From: Roseateles_E cavernae
GTDB taxonomy: Bacteria > Pseudomonadota > Gammaproteobacteria > Burkholderiales > Burkholderiaceae_C
Assembly (NCBI RefSeq): GCF_040187885.1
Contig: NZ_JBDPLH010000002.1
Coordinates: 558,001-622,000, forward strand
Reading direction: 5' to 3'
Length of the DNA stretch: 64,000 nt
Below, piece after piece: positions 32,306-40,447 of the stretch. The position numbers and the translations under genes are program-made. Position 1 is the first letter of the stretch. Each line of letters opens with the position of its first letter. The notes below the pieces were generated by a model. That model ran no database searches, was not told the DNA's origin, and worked only from the letters and a program-made list of their open reading frames with translations.

Positions 32306-33638
32306 GACGCTCGGCGGGCAGGCTCAGCGTCGCGCACAGGCCGCCGCCGTCGCGGTTCGCCAGGCTCAGCCGGCCGCCCAGGCTCAGCGCCAGCTGCTCG
32401 GCGATCGCCAGGCCCAGGCCGGTGCCGCCGCTGCCGCGGTTGCGCGAACCTTCCAGGCGATGGAAGGGCTGCAGCACCGCGGCCAGCTGATCCTCGGGGA
32501 TGCCGGGCCCGCGGTCCGCGACGGTGATCTCGATGCCCGTCCCGGTCGGCGCCAGGCTCAGCTCGGCGCTGCCGGCGAATTTCAGCGCGTTGTCCAGCAG
32601 ATTGCCGACCAGGCGGCGCAGGGTCAGCGGCCGCGTCAGCAGCGGCGCCACCGCCTCGGCCCGCAGGCTCAGCGGGGCGCCGAGGTCCTGGTAGTCGCAG
32701 ACCAAGGCATCGAGCAGCGCGCGCAGATCGGTGCGGCAGGGCGGCTCCAGCGCCGCATGGGCGCTGCGCGCATAGGCGATGCCTTCCTCGACCAGGGCCT
32801 GCATCTGGCCCAGATCGGCCTGCAGGCGCTCGCGCAGCGGGCCCTCGTCCAGCAGCTCGGCGCGCAGCCGCATCCGGGTGATCGGGGTCTGCAGATCGTG
32901 CGAGACGGCGGCCAGGATCTGCGCTCGCTCGGCCAGATGGGCGGCGATGCGCCGCTGCATCGCATTGAAGGCGCGCGCGGCACCGGCGACCTCGGTCGGA
33001 CCGTTCTCGTCCAGCGGACTGGCCAGCGCCGCTCGCTCGGGGTCCAGCCCGTCGGCCGCCCGGGCCAGCCGGGTCAGCGGCCGGGTCGCCAGCCTGACGC
33101 CCCACCAGGCAGCCAGCGCGAACAGCGCCAGCTGCGCCGCGACCACCGCCCACACCGTCGCCGACAGCCCCACCGGCAGCGCCCACAGCTCCAGCGTCAG
33201 CGGCGCGCCATCGGCCAGGCGCAGCGCGATGAAGCGCCGCTGCCCGGCATCGCCCTGCGTGAGCAGCGCCAGCGGCCGCGCCGGCCCGAGGGCGGCCTGC
33301 AAGGTCGCGGCGATGCGCGGGCCCAGCGCCGAGCGGTCGGGCTCGGCGCTGGCGGGCGGCGCTGCCAGGTGGAAGCGGTAGTTGGGCCGCGCGATGCGGG
33401 CCAGCCAGGCGGGGCGCTCGGCGGCCGGCAGCCGCTCCAGCGTCGCGACGGCGGCCGCCACGTCCGGCCCCAGATAGTCCAGCATCAGGCGCCGACCCAG
33501 CTCGGCACGCCCGCCCAGCAGCCAGACCAGGGTCAGGCTGTGGGCCAGCAGCAGGGCCAGGAAGAGGATGGCCGCGACCCGGCCGACCAGCGACGCGGGC
33601 CAGGCCCACCGTGCCAGCCAGCGCCCCAGCCGCCTCAT
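32295..33638 (-). CDS. Sensor histidine kinase
   Basis: The 447-residue kinase has two membrane helices (about residues 18-40 and 157-178) around a periplasmic domain, then HAMP. The phosphorylation box is AVSHDLQTPITRMRLRAELL, and the ATPase domain has NLLDNALKF, DRGPGIPEDQ and GTGLGLAIAEQL. Its ATG overlaps the response regulator stop (ATGA at 33635-33638). The periplasmic domain has no recognisable ligand motif. The last 11 bases overlap the convergent pectate lyase gene. Its nearest divergent targets are the DUF2147 and DipZ-like genes. Confidence 0.92.
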   Translation of the reverse strand: MRRLGRWLARWAWPASLVGRVAAILFLALLLAHSLTLVWLLGGRAELGRRLMLDYLGPDVAAAVATLERLPAAERPAWLARIARPNYRFHLAAPPASAEPDRSALGPRIAATLQAALGPARPLALLTQGDAGQRRFIALRLADGAPLTLELWALPVGLSATVWAVVAAQLALFALAAWWGVRLATRPLTRLARAADGLDPERAALASPLDENGPTEVAGAARAFNAMQRRIAAHLAERAQILAAVSHDLQTPITRMRLRAELLDEGPLRERLQADLGQMQALVEEGIAYARSAHAALEPPCRTDLRALLDALVCDYQDLGAPLSLRAEAVAPLLTRPLTLRRLVGNLLDNALKFAGSAELSLAPTGTGIEITVADRGPGIPEDQLAAVLQPFHRLEGSRNRGSGGTGLGLAIAEQLALSLGGRLSLANRDGGGLCATLSLPAERLSA

Positions 33639-34375
33639 CGCGCCAGCCCGATGGGCCGCACCTCGGCCGACAGCACATAGCCCTCGTTGCGCACGGTCTT
33701 GATATAGCGCGGCTCGCGCACCTCGTCGCGCAGGCGCTGGCGCAGCCGGCTGATCAGCAGATCGATCGAGCGGTCGAAGGCATCGGCCTCGCGGTTCTGC
33801 GTCAGGCTCAGCAGCTGGTCGCGCGACAGCACCTGCTGCGGATGGGCCAGCAGCACGCGCAGCAGCCGGTACTCGGCGCCGGTCAGCGCCACCATCGTGC
33901 CCTGGGCATCGAGCAGATGGCGGGCCCGGGTGTCGAGCCGCCAATCGCCGAAGGCCAGGCCATCGGCCGCCTCCTGCACCCTCAGATTGGGCGGCAGCAT
34001 GCGGGCGCGCCGCAGGATGGCACGGATGCGGGCCAGCAGCTCGCGGGCGGCGAAGGGCTTGGTCAGATAGTCGTCGGCGCCCATCTCCAGGCCCAGGATG
34101 CGGTCGCTCTCGTCGCTGCGCGCGGTCAGCATCAGCACCGGCACCGGCTCGACATCGCGGGCGCGCAGATCGCGGCACAGCGACAGCCCGTCCTCGCCGG
34201 GCAGCATCAGGTCCAGCACGATCAGGTCGACCGGCCCCTGCGCCAGCACCGCGCGCAGCTGGCGCGCGTCGGCGGCGGCGCTGACGCGCAGGCCCTGGCG
34301 GCGCAGGTACTCGCCCAGCAGGCTGCGTATCTCGGGGTCGTCGTCGACGATGAGGATGTGATCCGGGGCTTGCAT
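33635..34375 (-). CDS. OmpR-family response regulator
   Basis: The 246-residue protein has a receiver domain (LIVDDDPEIRSLLGEYL, phosphoacceptor Asp in DLIVLDLMLPGEDG, switch Lys in TKPFAARELLAR) and a C-terminal winged helix (LTGAEYRLLRVLLAHPQQVL and the ending RYIKTVRNEGYVL). It is the first gene of a two-gene unit with its kinase and is divergent from the DUF2147 gene across 166 bases. It probably regulates that promoter, which is inference. Confidence 0.95.
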   Translation of the reverse strand: MQAPDHILIVDDDPEIRSLLGEYLRRQGLRVSAAADARQLRAVLAQGPVDLIVLDLMLPGEDGLSLCRDLRARDVEPVPVLMLTARSDESDRILGLEMGADDYLTKPFAARELLARIRAILRRARMLPPNLRVQEAADGLAFGDWRLDTRARHLLDAQGTMVALTGAEYRLLRVLLAHPQQVLSRDQLLSLTQNREADAFDRSIDLLISRLRQRLRDEVREPRYIKTVRNEGYVLSAEVRPIGLAR

Positions 34376-34391
34376 GGCTCGCTACCTTAGC

Positions 34392-34408
34392 GCCCGCGAT
34401 GCGCGGGC
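34392..34408. repeat. Inverted repeat upstream of response regulator gene
   Basis: GCCCGCG-ATG-CGCGGGC is a perfect seven-base-arm repeat 17 bases before the response regulator start and 134 bases before the divergent DUF2147 gene. OmpR-type regulators usually bind direct repeats, so this may be only an untranslated-leader hairpin. Confidence 0.35.
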
Positions 34409-34541
34409 CGGGGTCTGTTTGTATCCCAACTTGTCTGCCGCGCTCGCCGACACGCGCCGCGACAAAAAGCCCAGGCCCCGGACACAGGGCCGGCGGCCTG
34501 CCGCGCTGCAATCAGGGCCTCACCACCGAAGGGAGCACCCG

Positions 34542-35021
34542 ATGCGACAACTGATTCTGAACAGCGGCCCGGCCCTGCTGCTGATGGCCGGCCTGCTGGC
34601 CCCGGCGCAGGCCCAGGCGGGCGATCCGCGCGGCCGCTGGCTGACGGCCAACGGCAATCTGGAAGTCGAGATCGCACCCTGCGGCGCGGCGCTGTGCGGC
34701 AGCGTCAGCCGGGTGCTGGGCAACCGTTCGATGAGCGGCGAGGGGCAGGCCGAGATGAAGCCGGCCGACCCCCGGCCGGCGCTGGGCATGCAGCTGCTCA
34801 GCGATTTCCAGCCGGTCGCGGCGGAGGCCGGCCAGCCGGTCAGCGCCTGGCGGGGCCGGCTCTACAACCGCGAGAACGGCAAGCACTATGACTGCACGCT
34901 GCGGGTCAGCACGGCCGACAACGCCGCCGGCGAGCTGATCCTGCGCCCCTATGTGGGCCTGCCGCTGTTCGGCAAGACCCTGGTCTGGACCCGCGTGGCG
35001 CCCGCCGCCGCGGCTCAGTAA
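34542..35021 (+). CDS. DUF2147 family secreted protein
   Basis: The 159-residue protein has a signal peptide ending in QAQAGD and a DUF2147 beta-barrel-like domain: DPRGRWLTANGNLEVEIAPC at the start, GRLYNRENGKHYDCTLRVST and LFGKTLVWTRV at the end. Members are periplasmic and of unknown function; some are linked to copper or envelope stress. Two Cys residues near CGAALCG and one later in YDCTL may form a disulfide or bind metal. A GGGAG lies five to ten bases upstream of the ATG at 34542. It is followed after 12 bases by a DipZ-like gene that could supply its thiol chemistry. Confidence 0.85.
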   Translation: MRQLILNSGPALLLMAGLLAPAQAQAGDPRGRWLTANGNLEVEIAPCGAALCGSVSRVLGNRSMSGEGQAEMKPADPRPALGMQLLSDFQPVAAEAGQPVSAWRGRLYNRENGKHYDCTLRVSTADNAAGELILRPYVGLPLFGKTLVWTRVAPAAAAQ

Positions 35022-35033
35022 GCGGGGGCCCAG

Positions 35034-36206
35034 ATGCTGCAAGCCCTGCTGAGCTTTGGCGCCGGGATCGTCACCGTCGCCAGCCCCTGCATCCTGCCCA
35101 TGCTGCCGCTGCTGCTGGGTGCCAGCCTGGGCGGCCCGGCCTCGCGCGGGCGGCCGCTGCTGATCGTGCTGGGCTTTGTGCTGTCCTTTGCCGGCGCGGC
35201 CCTGCTGTTCGGCGCCTCGACCCGGGCCCTCGGGCTGTCGCCGGATCTGCTGCGCAACGCCAGCATCGCGGTGCTGCTGATGTTCGGCCTGCTGCTGGCC
35301 TGGCCGGCGCTGCTGGAGCGGGCGATGGCAGGGTTCGGCCATCTGGGCGGCCTGGGCGGCCTGGCCGCGCTGGGCCAGCGCCTGGGCGAGCGGGCCGGGG
35401 CCGGCCCGGCCGGTGCCCTGCTGCTGGGCCTGAGCCTGGGCCTGCTGTGGACGCCCTGCGCCGGCCCGGTGCTGGCCTCGGTGCTGGCCCTGGTGGCCGG
35501 CGAGCAGGACGCGCTGAAGGCCTTCGGCCTGCTGCTGGCCTATGCGGCCGGTGCTGGCCTGCCGATGCTGGCGATCGCCTACGGCGGCCAGGCCGTGACC
35601 CGCCGTGTGCGCGGGCTGGCCCGCCATATGGGGCGGGTGCGCCAGGGCTTCGGTCTGCTGGTGATGGCCACCGCGCTGGCCATCTACGCCCAGCTTGACA
35701 CGCAGTTCGTCGCCTGGCTGTCGCGTGGCATGCCGGCGGCCCAGGCCAAGCCGGCGACTCCGGCCGCCACCCGTAGCGCGCCCGAGTTCGCCGGCATCAC
35801 GCAGTGGTTCAACAGCGCGCCGCTGACTCTGGGCGGCCTGCGCGGCCGGGTCGTGCTGGTCGACTTCTGGACCTTTGACTGCGTCAACTGCATCAACACG
35901 CTGCCGCATCTGCGGCGCTGGAGCGAGCGCTATGCGGATCAGGGCCTGGTGGTGGTGGGTGTGCACACGCCCGAGTTCGGCTTCGAGCGCGACAGCGCCC
36001 ATCTGCAGGCCGCGATCAAGCGCCACCGCCTGCCTTATCCGGTGGCCCAGGACAATGGCTGGAAGACCTGGAGCGCCTGGGGCGTGCAGTACTGGCCCTC
36101 GCTGTTCCTGATCGACCGCCAGGGCCGGCTCGTGTTCCAGCATGTCGGCGAGGGCGACTACGAGGAGATCGAGCGGCAGATCCGGCAGGCGCTGGGGCCC
36201 CAGTGA
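35034..36206 (+). CDS. DipZ-like fusion: CcdA/DsbD membrane domain plus TlpA-like thioredoxin
   Basis: The 390-residue protein joins a six-helix CcdA-type reductant conduit (residues 1-230; Cys residues in VASPCILPMLPLL and LWTPCAGPVLAS) to a periplasmic thioredoxin domain (about residues 240-390) with active site DFWTFDCVNCINTLPHL. This arrangement is that of DipZ proteins but without their extra C-terminal domain. It should carry electrons from cytoplasmic thioredoxin to periplasmic disulfides. It is probably co-transcribed with the DUF2147 gene and controlled by the divergent two-component system. Confidence 0.9.
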   Translation: MLQALLSFGAGIVTVASPCILPMLPLLLGASLGGPASRGRPLLIVLGFVLSFAGAALLFGASTRALGLSPDLLRNASIAVLLMFGLLLAWPALLERAMAGFGHLGGLGGLAALGQRLGERAGAGPAGALLLGLSLGLLWTPCAGPVLASVLALVAGEQDALKAFGLLLAYAAGAGLPMLAIAYGGQAVTRRVRGLARHMGRVRQGFGLLVMATALAIYAQLDTQFVAWLSRGMPAAQAKPATPAATRSAPEFAGITQWFNSAPLTLGGLRGRVVLVDFWTFDCVNCINTLPHLRRWSERYADQGLVVVGVHTPEFGFERDSAHLQAAIKRHRLPYPVAQDNGWKTWSAWGVQYWPSLFLIDRQGRLVFQHVGEGDYEEIERQIRQALGPQ

Positions 36207-36210
36207 GCTC

Positions 36211-39027
36211 TCAGGGCAGCGGCGCCCACCCCCCTGGCGCGCCCGTCGCGATGGTCGAGCTGTGGAAGATCTCGGCGCGGCTGCTCAGGCCCGCGTCGCT
36301 GCCCAGCTGCTTGGCCAGCAGCACCGTCTTGTCGGTGCCGCCGAGCTTGACGGTCGCGCTGCCCAGCCTGGCGCTCAGGTCCAGCGGCGCACCGCCCAGG
36401 TCCAGGCTGCCGATCTCGCGCCAGCCCGCGGTGTCGCTCGCGCCGCCATCGCTGCCGCCGGCCCAGGGGGGTGGGTTGCTGCCGCAGCCGCCTGTGCCCT
36501 GACCGGTCTTGCTGCTGCCGCTGCCGACGCACCAGCCGATCGGCAGGATGTGGGCGCCGATGCGGCTGTTGACGAAGGCGATGTTGTCGACATAGGCGCT
36601 CGATGCGGTGCCGCCGCTGCGGGCCAGATAGGCTTGTGTGACACCGGGGCCGGCGGTGAGGCGGCTGTTCAGGAACACAAAGCCCTTGTCACCGGCGGTG
36701 GCGCGGGCCTGCAGGATGTAGCCGGGCGAGTTGCTGGCGGGGTCGGCCACCGAGCGGATCTCGCTGTCCTCGAACAGGCTGGCCATCGCACCGCCCCAGA
36801 TGAAGTCCACATTGCCCTCGACCAGGGACTGGTAGATCCAGTTGTAGCCCTTGAGCTGCAAGGTGTCCTGCTGGCTGATGAAGTTCATCTGCTTGGCGAC
36901 CAGGCGGCCGGCCGCGGCCGTCGTGCTGGTGTTGAAGTACAGGGCCTCGGCCTGGTTGTCGTAGAGCGTGCTCCGCTCGTGCGGGTTCTTCAGCGTGAAG
37001 TTGAGCAGGCTCAGCAGGTCGGCGCTCTCGACCAGCAGCACCGAGCGTCCGCCGCCCAGCACGCGGTGGCCGGCCGTGCGGCCGGCGCTGGACAGCGCCG
37101 TGCCGGGCGTCGCAGTGCTGGCGCCGCTGCCGGCGTTGAGCGACTCGAAATTGGCCTCGCCCACCACCACGCCTTCGCGGCTCTCGCCGACCAGGCTCAG
37201 GTTGTGGACACGCCGCAACACGGCCAATTCAGGATAGTGGCCGTTGGCGATCTCTATGGTCTTGGGCGTGGCCACGGTGTTGCAGCCGTAGTCGGCCGGG
37301 CTGCCGGTGGCGCAGTGCTTCATGACCCAGTTCAGCGCGCCCTGCAGCGTGCGGAAGTCGGCCGCGCTGCCGCCGTCGTCGACGCGGACCTGGGTGTAGC
37401 TGCTTGGCGCGGCGCGGGTCGTGAAGCGCCAGCCATCGGCCTTGGCGATGCCGGCAAAGGGCGTGCCCTTGATCGTGCCGCTCAGCACGGCGGCGTCCAT
37501 CGTCACGTAGTAGGCGGTGTTGAAGTCCAGCTTGCCGCTGCGCAGCTTGACCAGGGCCTTGCTGCCCTGCACGCTGACCGGCCGGTACCAGACCCAGCGG
37601 GCCAGCGCCGGGTTCTCGGGCATCGCACCCAGGCCCAGCGCATCGATCTCCAGATTGGTCCGCGCCAGCAGGGTCTGGGTGTCGCTGGCCGAGGGGGCGG
37701 TGGAGAGGTCCAGGCTGTCGACCAGCGCATCGTCGCTGGCGCGGCGGACCTGGATCAGGCCGCTGCTGCCGATCAGCGGCGGCGCATCGAAGGCCAGCGC
37801 GAGCCGGGTGTCGGTGGGCACGCCGGTCTCCTGGGCTGCCGGGACCTTGGTGCCGGCCACGTCGTCGACATTGCCCGAGCCGCTGATCTGGGTCGTCAGC
37901 TTGCCGGCGCCGGCCTGGGCCAGCGCATTGGCCTTGGCGAGGACCGCGGGCCGCGGCTTGTAGGCATAGGGCGGGGTCCAGGCGACCGGCGCGCCGGCCA
38001 CGCTGCAGGCGCCCAGCGCCGCGTTGTTGAGCGTGGAGCCGCTGTCCTTGAAGCCGCCGCTGCGGTCGGCGCTGGGATGGCTGACCAGCGCGTCGCAGCC
38101 GGCCGCACCCTCGATCGCGAAGGCATTGCCGTGCGACAGCACCTGGGCGGCCTTGCCGATGCCGACGCTGTAGCTGTGGGCGTAGGGGCTGGCGCTCTTG
38201 CTGCCGGTGAAGACGTTGTTGAACAGATGGACCTGGCCGAAGCGCACGCGCGGCACGCGCTGGCTGACGCCGCTGAACACATTGTTGGCGATCGTCACGC
38301 GCAGCTTGCCGGCATCGCTGGTCTGGCTGTCGGAGCCGCCGATCAGCATGGTCTTGTCGTGCTGGCTGATGAGGTTGTAGGACACCGTGACCAGGTCGGC
38401 GCCCTTGGTGATGTCGATGGCGCCGTCGTGGCATTGCCTGAGCTTGCCGTTCTCGATGGGCAGCTGATCGTCGGTCAGCGGTGCGTCGGTGATGGTGTTG
38501 TGGTCGATCCAGATCTGGGTGGCCGTCGTGATCGCGATCGCGTCATAGGCCGAGTTCCAGTTGCCCAGGGCGCCGTCGCTCGGATCCCAGACGGGCGCCA
38601 TATCGCAGGGCGCGACGATGTGCAGATTGCGCACGATCACCTGGCTGACGCCGCTGATGTCGATATGGCCGTTGACAAAGCCGGCCCCCGGCCCCTCGCC
38701 GACCAGGGTGGTGTGGCTGGGCAGCTTGATGCGGGCGCGGGCCTTCTGATCCGCAGCGCTGGTGAAGGGCCGGCCCTCGCTCATGTCTATGGTGCCGGCC
38801 ACCTTGATGATCTTGGCCAGATTGCCGCCATTGGCCAGCGCGGCCAGCAGCTCGGCGCGGCTGCTGACCGTGTAGATGCGCTCGGGCGTTGCGGCAGCGC
38901 CGCCCACGGTGCCGGCGCCCCAGCCGTCCGCGGGCGCGGCTTGCTGGGCCATGTCAACCGCGCCGGCCTGCAGCGACGAGAACAGGGATAGCAGTGGCAG
39001 CAGGGCGAGACAGTGCTTCTTGCTCAT
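36211..39027 (-). CDS. Bifunctional secreted pectate lyase - pectin methylesterase (PL1 then CE8)
   Basis: The 938-residue protein has a signal peptide (about 1-23) and two catalytic beta-helix domains. Residues 45-345 are a PL1 pectate lyase: ITGACA-like start ERIYTVSSRAELLAALANGG, calcium region CHDGAIDITKGADLVTVSYN and catalytic RVPRVRFGQVHLFNN (Arg257, Arg260, Arg262). Residues 400-540 look like an Ig/SbsA-type linker. Residues 545-835 are a CE8 pectin methylesterase with SQQDTLQLKG (Gln720, Asp721), VEGNVDFIWGGA (Asp741) and LARSGG, where most CE8 enzymes have LGRPW. It removes methyl groups and cleaves the product on one chain. Its ATG overlaps the stop of the upstream PEP-CTERM gene. 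Confidence 0.92.
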   Translation of the reverse strand: MSKKHCLALLPLLSLFSSLQAGAVDMAQQAAPADGWGAGTVGGAAATPERIYTVSSRAELLAALANGGNLAKIIKVAGTIDMSEGRPFTSAADQKARARIKLPSHTTLVGEGPGAGFVNGHIDISGVSQVIVRNLHIVAPCDMAPVWDPSDGALGNWNSAYDAIAITTATQIWIDHNTITDAPLTDDQLPIENGKLRQCHDGAIDITKGADLVTVSYNLISQHDKTMLIGGSDSQTSDAGKLRVTIANNVFSGVSQRVPRVRFGQVHLFNNVFTGSKSASPYAHSYSVGIGKAAQVLSHGNAFAIEGAAGCDALVSHPSADRSGGFKDSGSTLNNAALGACSVAGAPVAWTPPYAYKPRPAVLAKANALAQAGAGKLTTQISGSGNVDDVAGTKVPAAQETGVPTDTRLALAFDAPPLIGSSGLIQVRRASDDALVDSLDLSTAPSASDTQTLLARTNLEIDALGLGAMPENPALARWVWYRPVSVQGSKALVKLRSGKLDFNTAYYVTMDAAVLSGTIKGTPFAGIAKADGWRFTTRAAPSSYTQVRVDDGGSAADFRTLQGALNWVMKHCATGSPADYGCNTVATPKTIEIANGHYPELAVLRRVHNLSLVGESREGVVVGEANFESLNAGSGASTATPGTALSSAGRTAGHRVLGGGRSVLLVESADLLSLLNFTLKNPHERSTLYDNQAEALYFNTSTTAAAGRLVAKQMNFISQQDTLQLKGYNWIYQSLVEGNVDFIWGGAMASLFEDSEIRSVADPASNSPGYILQARATAGDKGFVFLNSRLTAGPGVTQAYLARSGGTASSAYVDNIAFVNSRIGAHILPIGWCVGSGSSKTGQGTGGCGSNPPPWAGGSDGGASDTAGWREIGSLDLGGAPLDLSARLGSATVKLGGTDKTVLLAKQLGSDAGLSSRAEIFHSSTIATGAPGGWAPLP

Positions 39028-39584
39028 GCCTGGCCTCCCTGACGGCGACGCAGTGCGGCCAGCCCGACCAGGCCGGCCAGACCGGTCGCCAGCAGCGCGA
39101 TGCTGGCCGGCTCCGGCACCGGGGCCAGACTCAGCTGCAGCTCGAAGCTGGGAAAGGCATCGCTGGTGAAGCTCAGCGCGCCAAAGCTGATGCTGACGCT
39201 GCTGGGGCTCAGCAGCGTGGCGCTGACCGTGCCGCCGCCGAGCTGGCTGATGTCCTGCAGCGCGATGCCGGTGATCGCGGCGCCCAGGCCGGCGAAGTCC
39301 AGGCTCAGCGTCGCGCCGGCCATGCTGCCGCTGCCGCTGTTGTCGTAGAGGCGGATCAGGCCGTCGCTGAACAGATCGATGGCCAGCGCGTAGTCGGCGC
39401 TGAGGTATTCCAGCTCGCTGTCGCTGAGTGTGGCGATATGGCTGCCGGCGCCGCTCTGGTAGCCCTGGTTCCAGCCGAGCAGGCTGGGCTGGCCGTCGAG
39501 CAGCGCGGTCACGGTGGTCTGGGCCAGGGCGGCGCCGGGTGCTAGCAGACAGGCCAGCAGGCTTTGCAGAAGAAGAGGTCTCAT
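39024..39584 (-). CDS. PEP-CTERM protein coupled to the pectinase gene
   Basis: The 186-residue protein has a signal peptide ending GAALAQ, a short beta-rich body (LLDGQPSLLGWNQGYQSGAG, GALSFTSDAFPSFELQLSL) and a PEP-CTERM tail (VPEPAS, hydrophobic helix, ALRRRQGGQA). No known domain was recognised. Its stop overlaps the start of the pectate lyase/methylesterase fusion gene (ATGA at 39024-39027), so the two are made together. It might be an exosortase-processed surface partner for pectin degradation; this is inference. Confidence 0.85.
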   Translation of the reverse strand: MRPLLLQSLLACLLAPGAALAQTTVTALLDGQPSLLGWNQGYQSGAGSHIATLSDSELEYLSADYALAIDLFSDGLIRLYDNSGSGSMAGATLSLDFAGLGAAITGIALQDISQLGGGTVSATLLSPSSVSISFGALSFTSDAFPSFELQLSLAPVPEPASIALLATGLAGLVGLAALRRRQGGQA

Positions 39585-39630
39585 GCGCTTTGTCTCCGAT
39601 GCCGTCGAGCGGCTTGTTGTGGGGAAGAAC

Positions 39631-40386
39631 TCAGGGCAGCAGCTGCGCGCCCAGCTCGGGGCTCAGGTCTTGCAGCTGCCGGGCGACCAGGGATGCGAAG
39701 AGCCGCGCCCCCTTGTCGCCCAGATGGGTGCGGTCGAACACGGGATTGGCGGCGCCGGCGCGCTCGGCTGTGGTCGCCGGGTGGATGGGCGCACCGGGCG
39801 CTGGCTTGGCCGCCATCGCCAGCGTGTCGGCCTCGGCCTCGCCCATGGCCTGGACCGCGGCGCGGCTCAGTCCGTGCAGGTCCAGCAGCGCGACCTGCTT
39901 GTCGGCGGCCACGCGTCGGGTGGCGGCGGCCCAGGGCGCGAGGTCGTCGTGCAGCCAGGGGCCGCGAAAGCTGCGCCGGGTCAGCGGGGTCAGCAGCATG
40001 GGCGTGGCGCCGGCGGCGCGCACCTCGTCGACATAGCGGGCCAGGTTGGCGGGAAAGTCATGCACCAGATCGGTGGAGCGGCCGGGCTTGCCGGGCTGGT
40101 CGTTGTGGCCGAACTGGATCAGCACATGGCTGGGCCGGCCCTCCGGCTCGCGCAGCAGTGCCAGCACCTGCTCCCACAGGCCTTCGGCGCGGAAGGAGCC
40201 GGAGCTGCGGCCGCCGCGCGCCAGGTTCAGGCACCGCAGCCCGGGTTTGAAGCGGGCGCACAGCGCGTCGCCATAGCCGCTGCGCGGCGCCATCGTCGAG
40301 TCGCCGACCAGGATCAGGCGGCCGTCGGCCTGGGCCATCGATGCCAGCCAGCACATCGCCAAGCCGACGAGGGCGGTTCTCTTCAT
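39631..40386 (-). CDS. SGNH-family (rhamnogalacturonan) acetylesterase
   Basis: The 251-residue secreted protein has a signal peptide and the SGNH blocks of CE12-type acetylesterases: block I ILVGDSTMAPRSGYGD with the nucleophile Ser, block II LNLARGGRSSGSF, block III IQFGHNDQPG and the catalytic Asp/His pair in FDRTHLGDKGARLF. Such enzymes remove acetyl groups from rhamnogalacturonan, exposing pectin to lyases. It stands between the TonB receptor and the PEP-CTERM/pectinase pair on the same strand, with an intrinsic terminator separating it from the receptor gene. Confidence 0.88.
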   Translation of the reverse strand: MKRTALVGLAMCWLASMAQADGRLILVGDSTMAPRSGYGDALCARFKPGLRCLNLARGGRSSGSFRAEGLWEQVLALLREPEGRPSHVLIQFGHNDQPGKPGRSTDLVHDFPANLARYVDEVRAAGATPMLLTPLTRRSFRGPWLHDDLAPWAAATRRVAADKQVALLDLHGLSRAAVQAMGEAEADTLAMAAKPAPGAPIHPATTAERAGAANPVFDRTHLGDKGARLFASLVARQLQDLSPELGAQLLP

Positions 40387-40411
40387 CGTCTATCGCTCCT
40401 GAACAGGGACG

Positions 40412-40438
40412 AAAAAAAACCGGGCCTGGCCCGGTTTT
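40412..40438 (-). terminator. Intrinsic terminator after TonB receptor gene
   Basis: On the minus strand an 11-base stem AAAACCGGGCC / GGCCCGGTTTT closes on a minimal loop and runs into eight consecutive U residues. It starts ten bases past the receptor stop and 26 bases before the acetylesterase start codon. It probably limits, rather than abolishes, read-through into the downstream pectin genes. Confidence 0.85.
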
Positions 40439-40447
40439 GGCACTGGC

